A DNA stretch of 64,000 bases from Trichobilharzia regenti (Eukaryota > Platyhelminthes > Trematoda > Strigeidida > Schistosomatidae). Within the stretch, counting starts at the first letter, position 1, and the number at the start of each line of letters is the position of its first letter. The notes under the pieces were generated by a model that was not told where the DNA came from, did not search any database, and saw nothing but the letters and a program-made list of their open reading frames with translations. The stretch is taken from positions 87,615,168 to 87,679,167 of the forward strand of contig OX235270.1 in NCBI GenBank assembly GCA_944472135.2, written 5' to 3'. Below are positions 1 to 13,204 of the stretch, piece after piece. Position numbers and translations under genes: made by a program.

Positions 1-2713
1 TGGGGAACTGTGAACGAAGAGAGAGGAATATACTTGTGTCATTAACAGAAACAGGGAACTGTGAACACATTTAGTCCTTACTCTTTAAGCAAGTAATTTT
101 ATACTTTCAAGTGGCTCATTTCCTTAGCCATCCAGAGAATATAGAATACAACAAGATTTGTACTCTCCCTTATCTTAGTGTATCTCATTATATTTAAAAC
201 CTTTTTGTACAATGATATATGAGGCTTCAGATAGACTGTCGATACTGGCATGATGCAACTGTCATGCATATTGTTCACCATTCCATGACAGGCATTTTTC
301 AACTTTTGAAATTTCTTACCATTAATGGCAAAACAAGTAGGCTATGCAAGTGAGATTACATATTTATATTGCACTACACTATTATATTTAAAAGTACTGA
401 AGCGTAAAGTGATAATTTTTAGCTGCCAACAAGAGATGAAGACAACGGTATCGAACGAAATAAGGAGGAGAGTAAAAAAATCCATATCTCACAACAATGT
501 ATTTTTGTAGAGATATCACGTGGCCAAAGAAAAAAATCAGAAAGAATCCTCTATACTGAGACGAAAATCATTAAGACGGCATTGGATTAACTTGTGAACA
601 TGGTTTACATTTATTCGCTTTGTCGTTTAGTCCGACACCGTGAATACCAATGCCTACACAAATGAATCATTACCTTATTATATATAGTTGAATGCGGATT
701 TACTGCATTACTGATTTTTCACATTACATTTATGCATAGGATATTCAAAAGACATGTTTGATTTAAAGTTGATAAACTTTACAGTCATTCATGTATTCGA
801 AGCTCTACATATGTAGCGGCTAAGTTAAGTCGAAGTTTTACCCCGATGTATGGGACAAAAGCACTAGCATAGTGAGAATTACTAATACGTAGCATTTGTA
901 TGGTAGTAATAATCATAGTCAACAAGTTACAGCTTTACGGATTCAACCAGATTCGAAGGAAGAATAGAAAAGCCACCTAAGTATTACGCTAAGGAACTTA
1001 AACTATTGTTTCTTTTTCCATAGAGCATTAGTTAGCCATCCTCGAAATCGACCAAAGTCTTAGTTTTGCAGCTTCACTTATTGTACTGTTTTAGAAATTA
1101 ACTACGGTAAATTATTAGGTGACTATAAAGACACATACTTTTGAATGATTGAGAAGAGAAATTTTATACCACCCACATCAATCAGTAATGCTTGCTAGCC
1201 AGATGAAATTGATCTAAACACTAGATTGTTATTTCACTGATTTGAGGCTGAGCTCATCAGCGATATGTCCGATTCGATTCAACTCAGAGAACTGAATGAG
1301 TTCAAAGCGTCTGGTTTCTGACTGACCGTTTGGACGGACTGGTAGTGTCAAAATTCAACGTCGTTACTTGCAATTCGACACAATTTGACATACAATTTCA
1401 CCACAGCTTCTTTCGGCGGTGAACCTGCTGATGAGCCCAGGCCCATATATTGTGGCTTAAATAATTTCGGGTTCCCTAAGAAACCTTGATGAAATTCCGC
1501 CCCTGACTATACGAAATGCAGATTAATTTGTAAATTGTTTATATGTCAGAAGGGAGACACAGCCGTTATTCCGTATACATGCGCATTACAACAAAATGAG
1601 ATTTGTTGTTAAAGGCATGACTGTTCATTACGTAAAAGGAGTTACACTGTGTTAATATGAATCACTTTATCGACTGTTATAAAATTATAAAAAAAAATTA
1701 ATTGTTTCAATATGAAATTCCCGAGTGGATTCGTTGTCCCAATAGCTTTCTTCTCCTATAATTGATCTTTAATTTCTGAAGTTTAATTTGTTTTTTCCCT
1801 ATTTAATTTTTAATTGTTGATTTTGTCTAAAATTTGGATCTTAAACATTTTTTTAATTGGAAGACGTTTCACGTAGAATCTTTGTCATCTTCCAAAAAAG
1901 AAATTTAAATTATCCTGTAGATATACACTGAAGTGTATATGTGTATGCGTGAGTTTATTGCCACCGCAAGGCAACTAGTTTAACAAAGTGATATGAAAAT
2001 ACAATAAAGTAAGGCCAATACAGTCGTGTTTTCTCGATTGTAAATGATGCTTACTAGATTGTAAATAATGTATAAATTAACAATGAAAAGCCTGCTACAC
2101 AAGCTAATGCATGTACGCACATCCACATATACGCATAAAATGTCAGTAAAACTGCCGAACTCACACAAATAAAAATTAACGTAGGTATGTTTTCCACTTC
2201 AGTGAATAGCAGGAGGGTAATACATATATATAACTTAATTAGATAGCTGCAAAGCATCAGATATACTTAATCTAGGGGAATAATTTAAATTTAATTTACT
2301 ATCTATTCACTTTTAGATTATAAGACACGCAAACAATATCTAGTTAGAGTTGTTCAGTCAGTTAGTAATAGAGTCGCGTGATGTTAAACAGCAATTAAAG
2401 TATTTTTTAGCTTGATATTTAAACAGATTAGCTGCCTAATTAAAATTGAGAATTCTCGTCTTATATGAAAGACGTTCTACATTAATAACAAGGATAATAG
2501 CATACCATTGTGAGTTTGTTTTTAGTGTATAGGATACAGATGAATTTCTTTGCAAAGGGAGTTTCATGTGTAAATAAAACAACCGAAATAGAGTAATCAT
2601 CTTATTTTGGTTACCATTTCAACAGAAGATGACATTAAAAGCAAATAAATACTAGCTTACCTCTCCTTGTAGGAATTAACTTGATAAACTGTAGGTGTTT
2701 ACAACTACTTTGA
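1..2713. other. AT-rich non-coding stretch, no gene recognised
   Basis: No reading frame here has a recognisable domain; the few open frames are short, AT-rich and lack any family motif. A 12-base word ggaactgtgaac occurs at 3-14 and again at 56-67. Around 1250-1440 there are two oppositely oriented short words containing CTGATGAG, but no ribozyme fold can be built from them. Likely intergenic or intronic DNA. Confidence 0.5.
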
Positions 2714-3920
2714 AATTTTGTTAAATATGCTGACGACCTGACTGTATCTTTGCCTGTCAAATGTCAAAGTGACTGCTCTAAACTAAATGGCTTTCTATCA
2801 GAAATCAGCCAGTGGCCCAAGGAAAACGGTCTAACCTTAAATCCCTCCAAATGCCAAACATTCAATTTCACCTTTAGGCATAAATCTGACCTAAACAAAC
2901 TGGTTAGCACTCACGAGGTGTGCAGCATGGATGGCACTGAAATAGAAACCAAGTCTGAAATTAAATACCTAGGTGTCATTCTATCTGCTGATCTTTCCTG
3001 GTCGTCTCATATCTTGATGATTTCTAAGAAAATATTCCGTCTTACCTTCTACATCAAGAAGTTAAGACATTCTGTTATAATCCAACCCTTATTCCTACAA
3101 TTCGTTAACTCTTGCGTTCTGCCTATTATTCTATATTGTTCCCCCCCTTAGTTTTTCCTGGGCTACTGAAGAAAGACTATACCTTATTACGCAGGATGTT
3201 AAAGGTTGTCAGCAGGGTAAGCAACGTGTCACTTAACCAGCTTGTTAATATTCTGGTCAACAGGCACTTGGACTCATGTAAAAAATGGGCTAAATCCATT
3301 CTATCTAACTCACACCACCCTCTTCATTCACAAATCTCCCTTGTATCTAATCAGGCAAAACCAGAAGCCTATATAGAAAACTATATGCTCGCACTAGCAA
3401 GTACAAAAACTCAACCATACCCTACTTAGCTCGTGTTCTGTGCGATAAAGAAAGCATTAGGCGTGTTACCTATAACTTATCAAATAGTTAGTGGAACAAC
3501 TGGATCTCGTCTTTCCAACTCATATCATTTATAGGTACAACGTTTTCTTTCTTTTTTTCTTGTTTCTCTCTTTTTTCGTTTTTGTTATGTGCTGCTTTGC
3601 TTCTCTCTTCCTTACAAAGTCTACTTAAAACATTCTTCGTTCTGTTACACTCTGTATATCTCGACCATTTTGTTACCGCTTACGCCAGTAAATATGCTAG
3701 CATCTACTTTTCTAACACCTTCAAACACTGTTTAAATTTTGGCTTTGCTACCGACATGCCAGTATGTTGTTATCAGAACTAACTGAGATTACCCTTAATC
3801 TATGTAAAATTTTATGTATTGTTAATATACTAATTGGATGGAATACTGTAATAAAATGCTGAGAATTCCATTCAGTATCACAAGTACTGTCTTGGAATAA
3901 AGCAAATTATTAATATTATT
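2714..3920 (+). mobile_element. 5'-truncated CR1/jockey-like LINE copy (3' part of RT plus 3' UTR), frameshifted
   Basis: The copy begins at the reverse-transcriptase YADD motif (about 2722-2733). It then runs through a C-terminal RT/thumb region that matches the intact element at 48146-50950 almost residue for residue, for example the shared IKYLG, DLSWSSH and FRLTFYIKKLRHS segments. The frame breaks in a C-run near 3141-3150 and continues in another frame (FPGLLKKDY) to about 3430. The 3' UTR ends in the same conserved words as the intact copy (tatcacaagtactgt, then ggaataaag, then TTA-type repeats near 3905-3920). This is the usual product of incomplete target-primed reverse transcription; the copy is dead. 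Confidence 0.88.
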
Positions 3921-5515
3921 GAATTTTACTTTATTCCTTGATCCAGAGAATTGATTTCATCGCTTTATAATAGGAATACTTAGGTTTGTAGCAATAACAC
4001 ATAAGCGCTTCAAAATCCTGAAACTGAGCAACAGTTATTGAACACCAACCTTTGGCAGTCATTCTCCATTTGATGAAAAATTATTTCATACAATTGATAG
4101 AAGAGTTTAAGCCCTGATTTTGTGTTCTCTAACACTTATCAACAAAATGTATGTGTAGTTTGCAAGAAAAAAGCCAATACCACTGAAGGAATTCGGATCT
4201 AGATAACATGGTGCTTCAAACAAAGACATGTATGGCTAACTCTAAACAACCAGTATATATCAACTGATAATAGTAGATTACAGTTGAAATGACAAAGGTT
4301 GACCTGAGATACTTATATTTTCAGATTGCAAACTGCTATTACAGGTAAAACGTCTCATTACGGCAACGGTTCATCGTAGAGAAACATCCATGACTGTTAA
4401 CCGTGAAAATAAGCTAATCTTTTGAAGCATGTACTGAATTACTAACAGTGAAATTAAAAGCTGATATAAGTTCACATTCTATTTGCACATCCACTCTGTA
4501 TTTATTTATTTACTTTCTACCCTGTTTCATAACATCTCTCAACTTCAGTTATACATTGATCAGATTATTTACAACTGTTGTCAAACAGCTGGCTTATTTA
4601 ATGTTCTCATGTGTAGTGTAGCAAAGTTAACTAATATTAGGTCCTGAGTTGATAATTATCATGAATTGTAGTATTTTTATCATCTGATCTTGACGTTTTC
4701 TGGAATTATCTGTCGTAGTCAATCTTAGTATTATTTTTTATACAACATCAGTAAGAATGGAATTTGGTATCATGTTTATAAATATTTAAGTAGAAATTCT
4801 ACTTAGTTGAAATTTGCTCAAATGTTGAATGCTTTACTTTTATAAATGACAGTTGTTTGTTAATTTTCACCTTTATTTAGCTACTGATGAGCTTGCGAAA
4901 CAGAATAAAATTCCCACGGCATACAAAATATGATTAAGAACGGCTAACCACCAGCTGGTTTTCCTCTTTGTTCTGCATCGAAATCGACAAACCGTTACAT
5001 GGTTGACACTTGCAGAGACCTCAGACACAAAACTTACTTCAGTACAGATATTTATTCTCTGTGAACTTGTCTATTTCGCACAAAAATTTATAATGAGGAA
5101 GCGTTTATTGACAGCGTAGTTTTCTTAGACTCCCAATAGACAATAAAGACCTCATAGATGTTACTACCTTAATAAGGAAGAAACTGAAACAATGAGGAGT
5201 TCTATAGTTGGGCACCTAGTTGTCACCATATTTCAGGTGAACAGTAACAAATTACTTAAAATCATGTCAACTAGACTGTTTGTTCACTGGCTTCAGGCAT
5301 CAGATGTGACTTACATAAACCTCTATTAACCTGAATTTTCCGTTAAAAATGAAGTCACTGTCATTTCAGAGAGTGTGATTTTTAATCTGAACTAGCGCTC
5401 TTGCTTTTCATTAAGTTAATAGCATCCGGTCTTCCTTTCTGTACTCAAGTGATTATTCATTCAAGAGTTATTTTGTAGGGATTTGGTTTGTTTCAGATTT
5501 GATCACAAACTGAAG
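3921..5515. other. Non-coding stretch, nothing recognised
   Basis: AT-rich sequence without a convincing frame. A short word resembling the two conserved boxes of a hammerhead ribozyme lies at 4884-4901, but no cleavage site or closing stem is seen and it was rejected. Confidence 0.4.
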
Positions 5516-5519
5516 TCAG

Positions 5520-5905
5520 CTGGATAACCAGGATGTGCTGGACAGCTGTTTCTTCATAGCCTGAGCCTCTTCACCAGTACGCACTCAGTGGTGTTTGAAC
5601 ACAAGACCCTCTGGTTACGAACTTTTGGTGAGAAAGAGTGACCACTTGGGACGGGCCTATAACACTGGCCGGTGGTTGAGCTAAAATCACGAATTAAAAG
5701 AAGTTAGAATTCTCCGGCATTTGGACTGGGTACCGGTGGCTGAGTGATCTGTGAGCCTGCCTTGAGACTAGTTGGTCCTGCGTTCCAACGCCGCTGGGTG
5801 GATATTGATGAAGAATCCTGGACTAAAATGAAACAGCTGTCAAGTACTCCATGATTTCCCAGTAGTTATCTGACTAATCTCAGCTCGTGATCCAACCTAG
5901 CTAGT
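5520..5905. mobile_element. Two Sm-alpha-like SINE pieces arranged head to head, each with a decayed hammerhead-type 3' end
   Basis: The right piece (+) has a tRNA-like pol III head (ggtggctgag near 5736, a B-box-like gttcc near 5782). It is followed by TTGATGA (5805-5811), GAAA (5830-5833), the palindrome CAGCTG (5834-5839) and the triplet GTC (5839-5841). That is the box I, box II, short stem III, cleavage-site order of a type I hammerhead. The left piece (about 5520-5620) shows the same end in reverse complement (gacagctgtttc near 5541). Schistosome Sm-alpha SINEs are known to encode hammerheads. Box I has a C-to-T change at its first base, so cleavage activity is unlikely. Confidence 0.6.
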
Positions 5906-6580
5906 CATTCTTTATGGGTTATCATGTAGAATATTTTTTTATTTATCCCAGCAGGTATTTCGAAACTTGGCCATCCGATCATCAACAGATCACACTGAAC
6001 TTTTTTATTTCACGCAAATACTTTTAATCCTAAAACGCGTAGCGTAGTGCGAAGGATGTATACATATATGGAAGAAAATGCGTTTTTTCATACAATCAGT
6101 TAATGTTTTTAAACTCCCGTACCAAATGCTGCTTTATTAGTATTTATGCAAAATGTTGGAGTTTTCTAATTTAATGATCAGTTTTCTGGTAACAACAAAA
6201 CCGTAAGAGAAGAATTAGAATTCTCTGATCCAATGTAGTTAGATATAAGATATGTGTAATTAACAACGCACCCAGTAATACACTGTTATCCATCAAAATA
6301 TGTTTCAGAGTCCTTTTAATGCAGTTAGATAAAGTCCAACACTTCGTTATTGTAGTTCAGTTATTCTTTTTATAATACTTATGAAATGCATCACCAACAT
6401 CAGGCTATCCATATTGTGTCAGTTGGATTGTCAGAGTACAGGAAGTTGAATAAATATGGAATGATGTACTTCACTAGAATATGTAATCTAGAGAATAAAT
6501 CGTCCATTGCTGTACATATTATGACATAAAATCATAGTAATGTCGGTGTAGAACGTGGGCACTGTGGTAAAACATAATCT

Positions 6581-6716
6581 CATATCAGATAAGTTTATTT
6601 TAAATATCACAAAGTGATGCGTTATTAACAAATGAATGACGTTTTGAGCATAAATTATTACTCATAATCATATCAATCAAACTGATATGATATTTAAGAT
6701 AAACTTATCTGATATG
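6581..6716. repeat. Short hairpin repeat (29-bp inverted arms)
   Basis: Arms 6581-6609 and 6688-6716 are reverse complements with one mismatch (catatcagataag on the left, cttatctgatatg on the right), separated by about 78 bases. The spacer holds a word, gagcataaattattactcataatcatatcaa-like (6648-6678), that recurs at 8408-8438. This suggests a short non-autonomous repeat family. Confidence 0.65.
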
Positions 6717-6755
6717 GAATAAAACCACAGTCAAATTACTTAAGGTCAGTATATT

Positions 6756-6990
6756 TAGAAGCGTCGATGGTTCAGTGGTTGAATGCTTGCCAGCCACGAA
6801 GAAGTTTCGGCTTCTGCCTCCCGTCATTTCTTCTCTAAACCCCACCTAACCAACGAAAAGCCAAGAAAAAACGCATGAGGCTGTCAACACCTCAGCATAA
6901 AAACTTCCTGACAGCTACTGAAACTTCACAGCTTGAATAATTATGTTCTCCTTGAAAAGCGAAAAAATGAAGAATAATAAAGAAATACAT
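6756..6990 (+). mobile_element. Degenerate tRNA-derived SINE
   Basis: An A-box-like ggttcagtggttgaatgc (6768-6785) starts the unit. The body has the 'gcatgaggct...caacacc', 'acagctactgaaacttca' and 'cttgaa' order seen in the better SINE at 38640-39035. It ends in a short A/T-rich tail (aataataaag, near 6972). The B box is eroded. Assignment rests on the shared order of short words with the copies at 38.9, 42.0 and 45.2 kb. Confidence 0.55.
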
Positions 6991-7282
6991 TCAGATTACT
7001 CTCTGGTTTTTACTTAGTCTACAGATTATCGGCACGACGGAATCGATATGAAAATGCAGCCGAAAACTTGAGAAACCTCCTTACCAATGCAATTGAAGAA
7101 TCCAAAGCGAAGAAACTACAAAAGCAGGATGCGAAGCGCCACACTATGATTTTGACATGGTTATATTCGGAAAAGTATATGTCAAGAGGAACTGAATAAA
7201 TAATGCTAAATTACTGTTTACTTCATGAAATAAGCAAATTTTCCCTTCGTTCAAATTTTACATTCATCAGAAATATGCATGC

Positions 7283-7635
7283 ATTATTATTATTGTTTCC
7301 ATTAATTCCTAGAAGAACACACGGCTTCAGCCTCACTCACATCTCCATTGCGTTAGGTTCTCTGCAAACGTTTCCACCTAGCTACCCGTTTGCACACATG
7401 CTCTCATTTCCTCTTCACATAATCTCCGCCATGTCACTGTCGTACTGACGACCAAGTCGCTGCTCCTAATTCGCGTTCCACTCGAGCAATGACCTGTCGT
7501 GTTATATCACTTGATGGTTTGTTTTCTCCACTTCCATTTCTTCCTGCATATTTGTGGCACAATCGGTTCCTGGTTGGTTCGCTCCTAGAGATCCCTGTTG
7601 CTGATCTTTTCTGGCATGCATCACCTTATGTGAAA
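7283..7635 (-). mobile_element. Short 3' fragment of an RTE-clade LINE
   Basis: Read on the minus strand, this is the last ~350 bases of the RTE family described at 13205-16530: the C-terminal region of the polyprotein, then a terminal (TAA)n tail (plus-strand ttattattattg at 7285-7296). Landmarks are the plus-strand words cacatctccattgc, tcttcacataatctccgccatgtcac and ccactcgagcaatgacctg. It contains frameshifts and no usable frame. It ends in 'tgatcttttctggcatgcatcacctta', where the longer copies continue. Confidence 0.82.
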
Positions 7636-8399
7636 ACTCAAAGCTTGAAAATTACATCATTTTATATACACATCACCGTTGTGGGGAATATTTGACTGTA
7701 CTTTAAGCACCATGATGTTTTTTTGATATGAATGCGGAAATATTTCAGATCTCGATAAGCAAATCATTTGGAGAAAAAAAACCAAAAGCATATGTAATAA
7801 AAGAATATTTATAAAAAGCAAAATAAAAATGGTTGGAAGAGATAAACACTGACTGGACAGAAAGTCATTAGTTGGGTTAAGCAAATTAGTATATCGCAGC
7901 ATAAAGTTGTCTGACATATGATCATTAATGAATATCAGGCGGAATAGCGAGCTAGAAATATCTTGTGATTAAAATGTAAACATAGTCACACCCATTAAAT
8001 GGAATATTTCTTTCTAAACAAAAAAAACGCACCGATTTTCTTCGAAAATGTGGGTGAATTCTGGTTTTATTTTAAGAAGAAAACTATCTCTAATGACTAA
8101 CCCATTGTGGCTGAATTTCCTTTTTTGATTTTCGAAGACAATTCGATAGTTATCACAGCTAAAACATGAAAAATGTGGCCGAGGACATTTTATTAGAAAG
8201 GAACGGTAAAACTCTTTGAATCATATGTATGTTAACCATAAATTGTGCCGCGATGCTTGTCATGTGAAAAAAATTTCTTCATTCTGATGTTTCTCTATTA
8301 TGTGATAACATTTTAAAGTATGAACATAACTTTTAACTTCATTATAGATAAGATTTTATTTTGATAAATCACACAGTTATACAGTAATATTAACTGATG

Positions 8400-8450
8400 A
8401 TATTTCGAGCAAAAATTACTACTCATAATCATATCAAGGACGTGATATTT
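8400..8450. repeat. Copy of the 'TTCGAGCA...CTCATAATCA' short repeat
   Basis: The segment ttcgagca-aaaattactactcataatcatatcaa (about 8403-8438) closely matches 6648-6678 and more loosely the left arm of the hairpin at 31153-31181. No partner arm of similar length was seen here, so this is probably a decayed or partial copy. Confidence 0.45.
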
Positions 8451-10964
8451 TCACTATTCGATTCAAATGATGCTATGATAACGTGTATTGAAAAATTATG
8501 TTAAGAGAAACAAAGAACTGGGAGAATAGCCTAATTATTGAAGTCCCATTGGTGCTGCTGATTAGACTTAACGAAAAGTTAGACATTATACAGCTAGGTA
8601 TGCTTTGTTTATCATCTGTGGATAGATTACTTTAAATAAACTTTGGAATAATAAACAAAGAACTCAGATTTTTAGATTCCAATTTATCTGTTTTTAATGA
8701 ACTTTGTGATACAAGATAACCATTGTAGGTCAAATTATTGTATGTGTGTGTGTGTATATTTACTTGAAATGTCTTTTGTGCGCAATTAATGTCAGTACTT
8801 TAGTAGGAAACGCTAGTGATATATTTTTCTGTGTTTTGGATATATTTTTTCATACCTTCCATGTATCCTTTCTTAAGTGGATAACTGGAGAAGATAATTC
8901 TTCAGAGAAACAGAAGATACTTTCTTATGTAACTTGATGGCAGTTCATGGATTTTGCTCCTGTCGTAGTAGAAAAATGAACTAACAATAGTGATATCCTA
9001 ACTAAAAAGATTTATTCCTGACGAAGTATGCTACAGTAGGGTCCCAAACTCCAGTTTAAATTCAAAAGCTGTTCAGGATAGGCTGAAGTGTGAAATGTTG
9101 TCCATAGTATCATGGGTAATTTAATTTTGCCAGAGTGGTAACAGTACAGACCCATAGCATGAATTAAGCCAACAACCTTTAACCATCGCTTATTGCATCA
9201 GTAATAATCTGCCCACTCAGGGCTATCTCAGATAGATTCATTACCAGTTAACCTACAGAGTAATAAGTTCATTTTCTTCTGTTTGAGCTTTGAAGTTTCA
9301 TCGTGTGTTTTTCTATTTAAAAAATTCTAAATGTCTTGACTACGTAGGTAAATATTTCCACATAGTTTTATAATTGTAAATATCTTTACTTGCCGACATT
9401 AATAGTCAGTTAAGATTGACTGGCGGCACATATTTACAGATAAATAGCTTGAGAAAGAAAATTTAAAAAGCCACCACTAAATGCTATTCCAGTATATTAA
9501 GCCGTGTTCATCAATGCCATACGACTACTACCTAATTAGGTTTAATGTTGTTTTTGTTACATTTGACATTCAGAATTCAAAAAAGAAACTTTTAAGTTTG
9601 CAAGCATCTTCATGAATTCTGAGCATGTCAACAAGAGATTTATTGGGAAGTACAGAAATTAAACTGCATCTTTGACTCTGCAAATATATCGTAAACCTTT
9701 AGATAACTTTTCAATCAAGAAAAAGTTGATCAATGAAAATGCTTCATTTTGACTGAATTACTGATTGACTCATCAACGTCGAAGTTTGCATAAAAGTTCA
9801 AATTTCAATTTACTACACTTTGCAAAAGTACACGTAAAAGCAGAGGAAGTGAATATAATGAAATCGCAGTTGACGAAAATGCATTATGACAATAGACAAA
9901 CGAATGTGTTCTGTAGATATATTGGGTATTTTCAGGTAGTTCATAAATTCATTATGAATCAATTTATTAACTAGGATGTCCAATAAAATGAAAAGAACGT
10001 TTAAAACATTTAACTAAACGTGTGTTTTAATAAATGTTCTACAATATAATGATAACAGACATATGATTCCGCGAGCCGGAGATTGAATCCAGTCTTTTCT
10101 AGAATACTTACTCAGTTATGTTAAACGGACATTTCTTCAGTGCTCTGACTAAGTCATTATGTATTTCAGAATACTGTGAACGTTATATTACATTCTAAAG
10201 TTAGCATCTCACTGTTTCTCAGGTTATTTCTTCTTAAACTGTTTTTCAAACTCTGTGAATGAAGGAATATGAATAATAGTTTGTGGTGACACCGTAGATT
10301 CAGTATTAGCAAGTGAAGGGAATTGTAAATGTGTTTTAGAAGCTACCACTATTTGAAAAATGATTTCGAAACAGAAAAATCCTTTAAAGGTGATACAAAA
10401 CAATTTCGATTTTACTGTAAATCGATGCTAATATCATAACCTGAACCACAGATGTCGGTGGAGTAAGATGTTTAGCATTCACGTTTCTTGATCATTTTCC
10501 TACTTACTGAGAATGTCTTCCAGTGGTTTCCAATTTCTAAACAAAATTCTCAATCCAATATCAGTTCTATATTAATTATAGTAATAAGGAGAAACTAATT
10601 CCTCACTAATCATATAGGGGGACAAGCTTCATGTGCATTTCTTAAAAACTCATTTTGCTTACACTTTGTGGTGTATATGGGATTGTTCATCATTATATCT
10701 ACATACATTTGCAATAGTTCAGGTTGACCAGTGGTTAGAAAAGGTTGATATAAATTAATTCTTATACAGGAAAGTTAATAAGCCAAGCTGATAACCGCCC
10801 CCCTTATGTAAGCAAAAGAACAACTTTAATTTCGTTAAAGGATTAATATTTAGATTCAGAGTACGATATTTACAAATCTCGTTTTTTGTCTGATCTGATA
10901 ACAACTTGGAATGTTAAAGCTTTAACATCATTATCAAACGTTGGCGGATTTTATTCACATACAA

Positions 10965-11095
10965 CGTCTGAGAGAGAATCCCCAAAAGCGGTACTTATGA
11001 AAAGTTGTTGGAGGGGACCACCATGAAACTGAGATTTTCAGTCCACCAGCTATTGTCTTTATCGTTAATTGATATCATTCCATGGTCAAACTCGT
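10965..11095 (+). repeat. Possible decayed Sm-alpha-like SINE 3' end
   Basis: The words aattgatatcattcc and atggtcaaactcgtg (11068-11096) match the conserved 3' flank 'aactgatatcaatcc...ggtcaaactcg' seen after the hammerhead-type unit at 51953-52040 and at 21605-21640. The tRNA-like head is not recognisable, so the call is tentative. Confidence 0.35.
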
Positions 11096-12296
11096 GAAAA
11101 CGAATTTAATCCTTACAAACCAGCTCTTGGAAATTAAGGAGAACATTAAACATTGACAAAAGAGTGGCAATAATAGTTAGTCGCACTATGAAATGTAACA
11201 CCAAGTTGTAAGGCCAGTTACACTTAGCTCTCAGCGTTTCCCAGATATGTCTGACTAACAATTCTGCAATCTAAAGTTTATATCGAAATGTTTTCAGTCA
11301 CCATATTTTATACATCCGTCTTTTTAACTTGGAGTTACAACCATCACTATTAAGAATTCTGTAAAATAAGATGAAGAAGGCAACATAAAAGGGTACTGAG
11401 TGTCGAAAGCTAATCTTACCTTCTCACGAAGATTTGGTCCTAGTGTTTAGTAAAAATCGAAACACCAGCAGTATATCTGAAGGAACCACTACTGTAATGT
11501 ACTCTCGGCGCACAGTTCAAATCCAGTAACACCATCTAAAGACGAAAGGATGCCATCTCTTTTTTCAACCTCCGTTTTACTTCCTCCCTTAACGCTGATT
11601 TCAGGGTGATACTGTTGAAAAATCGGCGTCACCAGAGAAGGACTTAACAATCAGTTCATTCTCAGCAAGGACTCTTCGGAAGCATGCAACTGTGGATTGA
11701 CAAATGATAGAACAGAGTAAAGTCTCGCTGACAGTACCTATCGTTCAACTGCTGCGTCGAAATCCAGCGGTTCATCATTTGTAATGTCTGTCAATCTTTG
11801 ATATAATGTGACATTCCCCTAATATCACAGGCGATTTTCGATCCTGGAATATTATTTCGTAGAATCCACTAATGTCAAATAAAATTGTAATGATCCTACG
11901 GATTACTATACTTAAAGGTTCATGTAGAGCTGTCTTAAATTCAGATTTAGTATAAGTCATTATTCTGATCTCATAAAATCGGAAAAAAGTATGCCCTTAT
12001 ACGACAACCACATGACACGAATTAATCCAGGCATACTTGAACTGGATTGGAATGAAACATTAAATATAGCCATGTCGATTGAAATTAAAAGACGTGTTCT
12101 CAAGTTATTGGAAAGAAATAGGACTAGTATTTATATGTATATTTATTATTATGCATTTGAATTGCCCAGTAACATATCTCTTACTTTCAGTAGTCGCGAT
12201 AAGTTACACTGCAAACATCCAGTTACAGATCATTATTTGACTTTGTTTTTTGTTTAAATAAACTATGTTGAACCTGTATGAAGTCAATCCTCCTTC

Positions 12297-12936
12297 AAAA
12301 GCATCGTTTCAACTACAGGCGGAGCTGACGAAGATATCAAAGCCAGAATCAGAAAAGCAAGACAAGCTTTCATTACTCTCAGGTCTGTGTGGAAGTCAAC
12401 AGCACTCAACACGAAAATGAAAATGAGATCCGGATTTTCAACTCCAATGTGAAGTCAGTGCTACTAAACATATGGATCAGAGACTTGGCCAGCGCATCAT
12501 AAAGAGCATCTCCAACAAAATTCAGACCTTCATTAACAGCTGTCTTTGCTCAATACCACTCAAGATCAGATGGCCGGCCAGAAAAGATCAGGAACAGGGT
12601 GGGATCTCTGGCAATGAGCGAACCAACCCAGCAGGAACCGATTGTGAAACAAATAGGCAGGAGGAAGTGGGGATGGATTGGTCATACGCTGAGGAAACCA
12701 TCAAGTGACATCACTAGACAAGCCATCGCTCGAATGGAATCCGAAAGGGAAGCGTCGAGTTGGTTGTCAGTGCAAGGGTGACTTGGAGGAGGTCATGTGA
12801 AGAGGAGATGAAAGCATGTGGACAGACCTGGAGCGGGGTGAAAACGTTGTCAGAAAGCAGAAGGCAATGGAGACTTGCAGCTGAAGCCCTATGTTCCTCT
12901 AGGAATTAAAGGATATAATAATAATAATAATAATAG
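12297..12936 (+). mobile_element. 3' fragment (~640 bp) of an RTE-clade LINE, high-identity subfamily
   Basis: Starts within the segment encoding STTGGADEDIKARIRKARQAF, continues through the C-terminal '[12 protein letters not shown]' region, and ends with gccctatgttcctctaggaattaaagg and an (ATA)n tail (12914-12937). It matches the copy at 56090-56692 with few differences, and a third copy at 31643-32194 on the other strand. Frames are interrupted and no functional enzyme is encoded. The 5' truncation lies within a few bases of that of the 56 kb copy. Confidence 0.87.
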
Positions 12937-13204
12937 CTCTTCCAACTATAACAGAAATGACTGTTCAATAAATTAAATAGCAAATGTCTCTTCTAATTAA
13001 TGATAAAAAAATTATTATACCTTTGAGGTATATTATACAAATTCACGTGATTCATCTATATGATGTAATTGAATATCAATTTATGATTTTCTGCTCTAAT
13101 TATTAACGCTTGAAGTGGTGTTCACTCGTCCCAAGCATTGTTGAAATGTAGTAACGATATAAAAATATATATTCAATAAGTATATTTTAAAAACTTGATG
13201 TTTA
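12937..13204. other. AT-rich spacer between two RTE copies
   Basis: Short AT-rich sequence between the plus-strand 3' RTE fragment and the 3' end of the minus-strand RTE element. Nothing else recognised. Confidence 0.4.

Larger units (their letters stand above)
7636..12296. other. Long non-coding stretch with only scattered repeat remnants
   Basis: No frame in this 4.6 kb shows a domain. Apart from the small repeats listed at 8400 and 10965, I see only AT-rich sequence and short homopolymer runs. A frame of 88 codons at 11991-12257 has no recognisable motif and ends next to an RTE fragment; it is not annotated as a gene. Confidence 0.45.

Noticed and set aside
1254..1440. Oppositely oriented words ctcatcagcg and gctgatgagccc, also near 26146 and 60135
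   Set aside because: They share about ten bases with each other but no GAAA box or stem can be placed; no wider similarity was established.
4884..4901. CTGATGA-GCTTGC-GAAAC, which resembles the two boxes of a hammerhead ribozyme
   Set aside because: Stem II would be only two pairs with a two-base loop, and I could not find a cleavage triplet or a strand closing stem I. A chance match is likely in 64 kb.
11991..12257. 88-codon open frame on the plus strand
   Set aside because: No recognisable domain, typical AT-rich composition, adjacent to a repeat; no support for coding.
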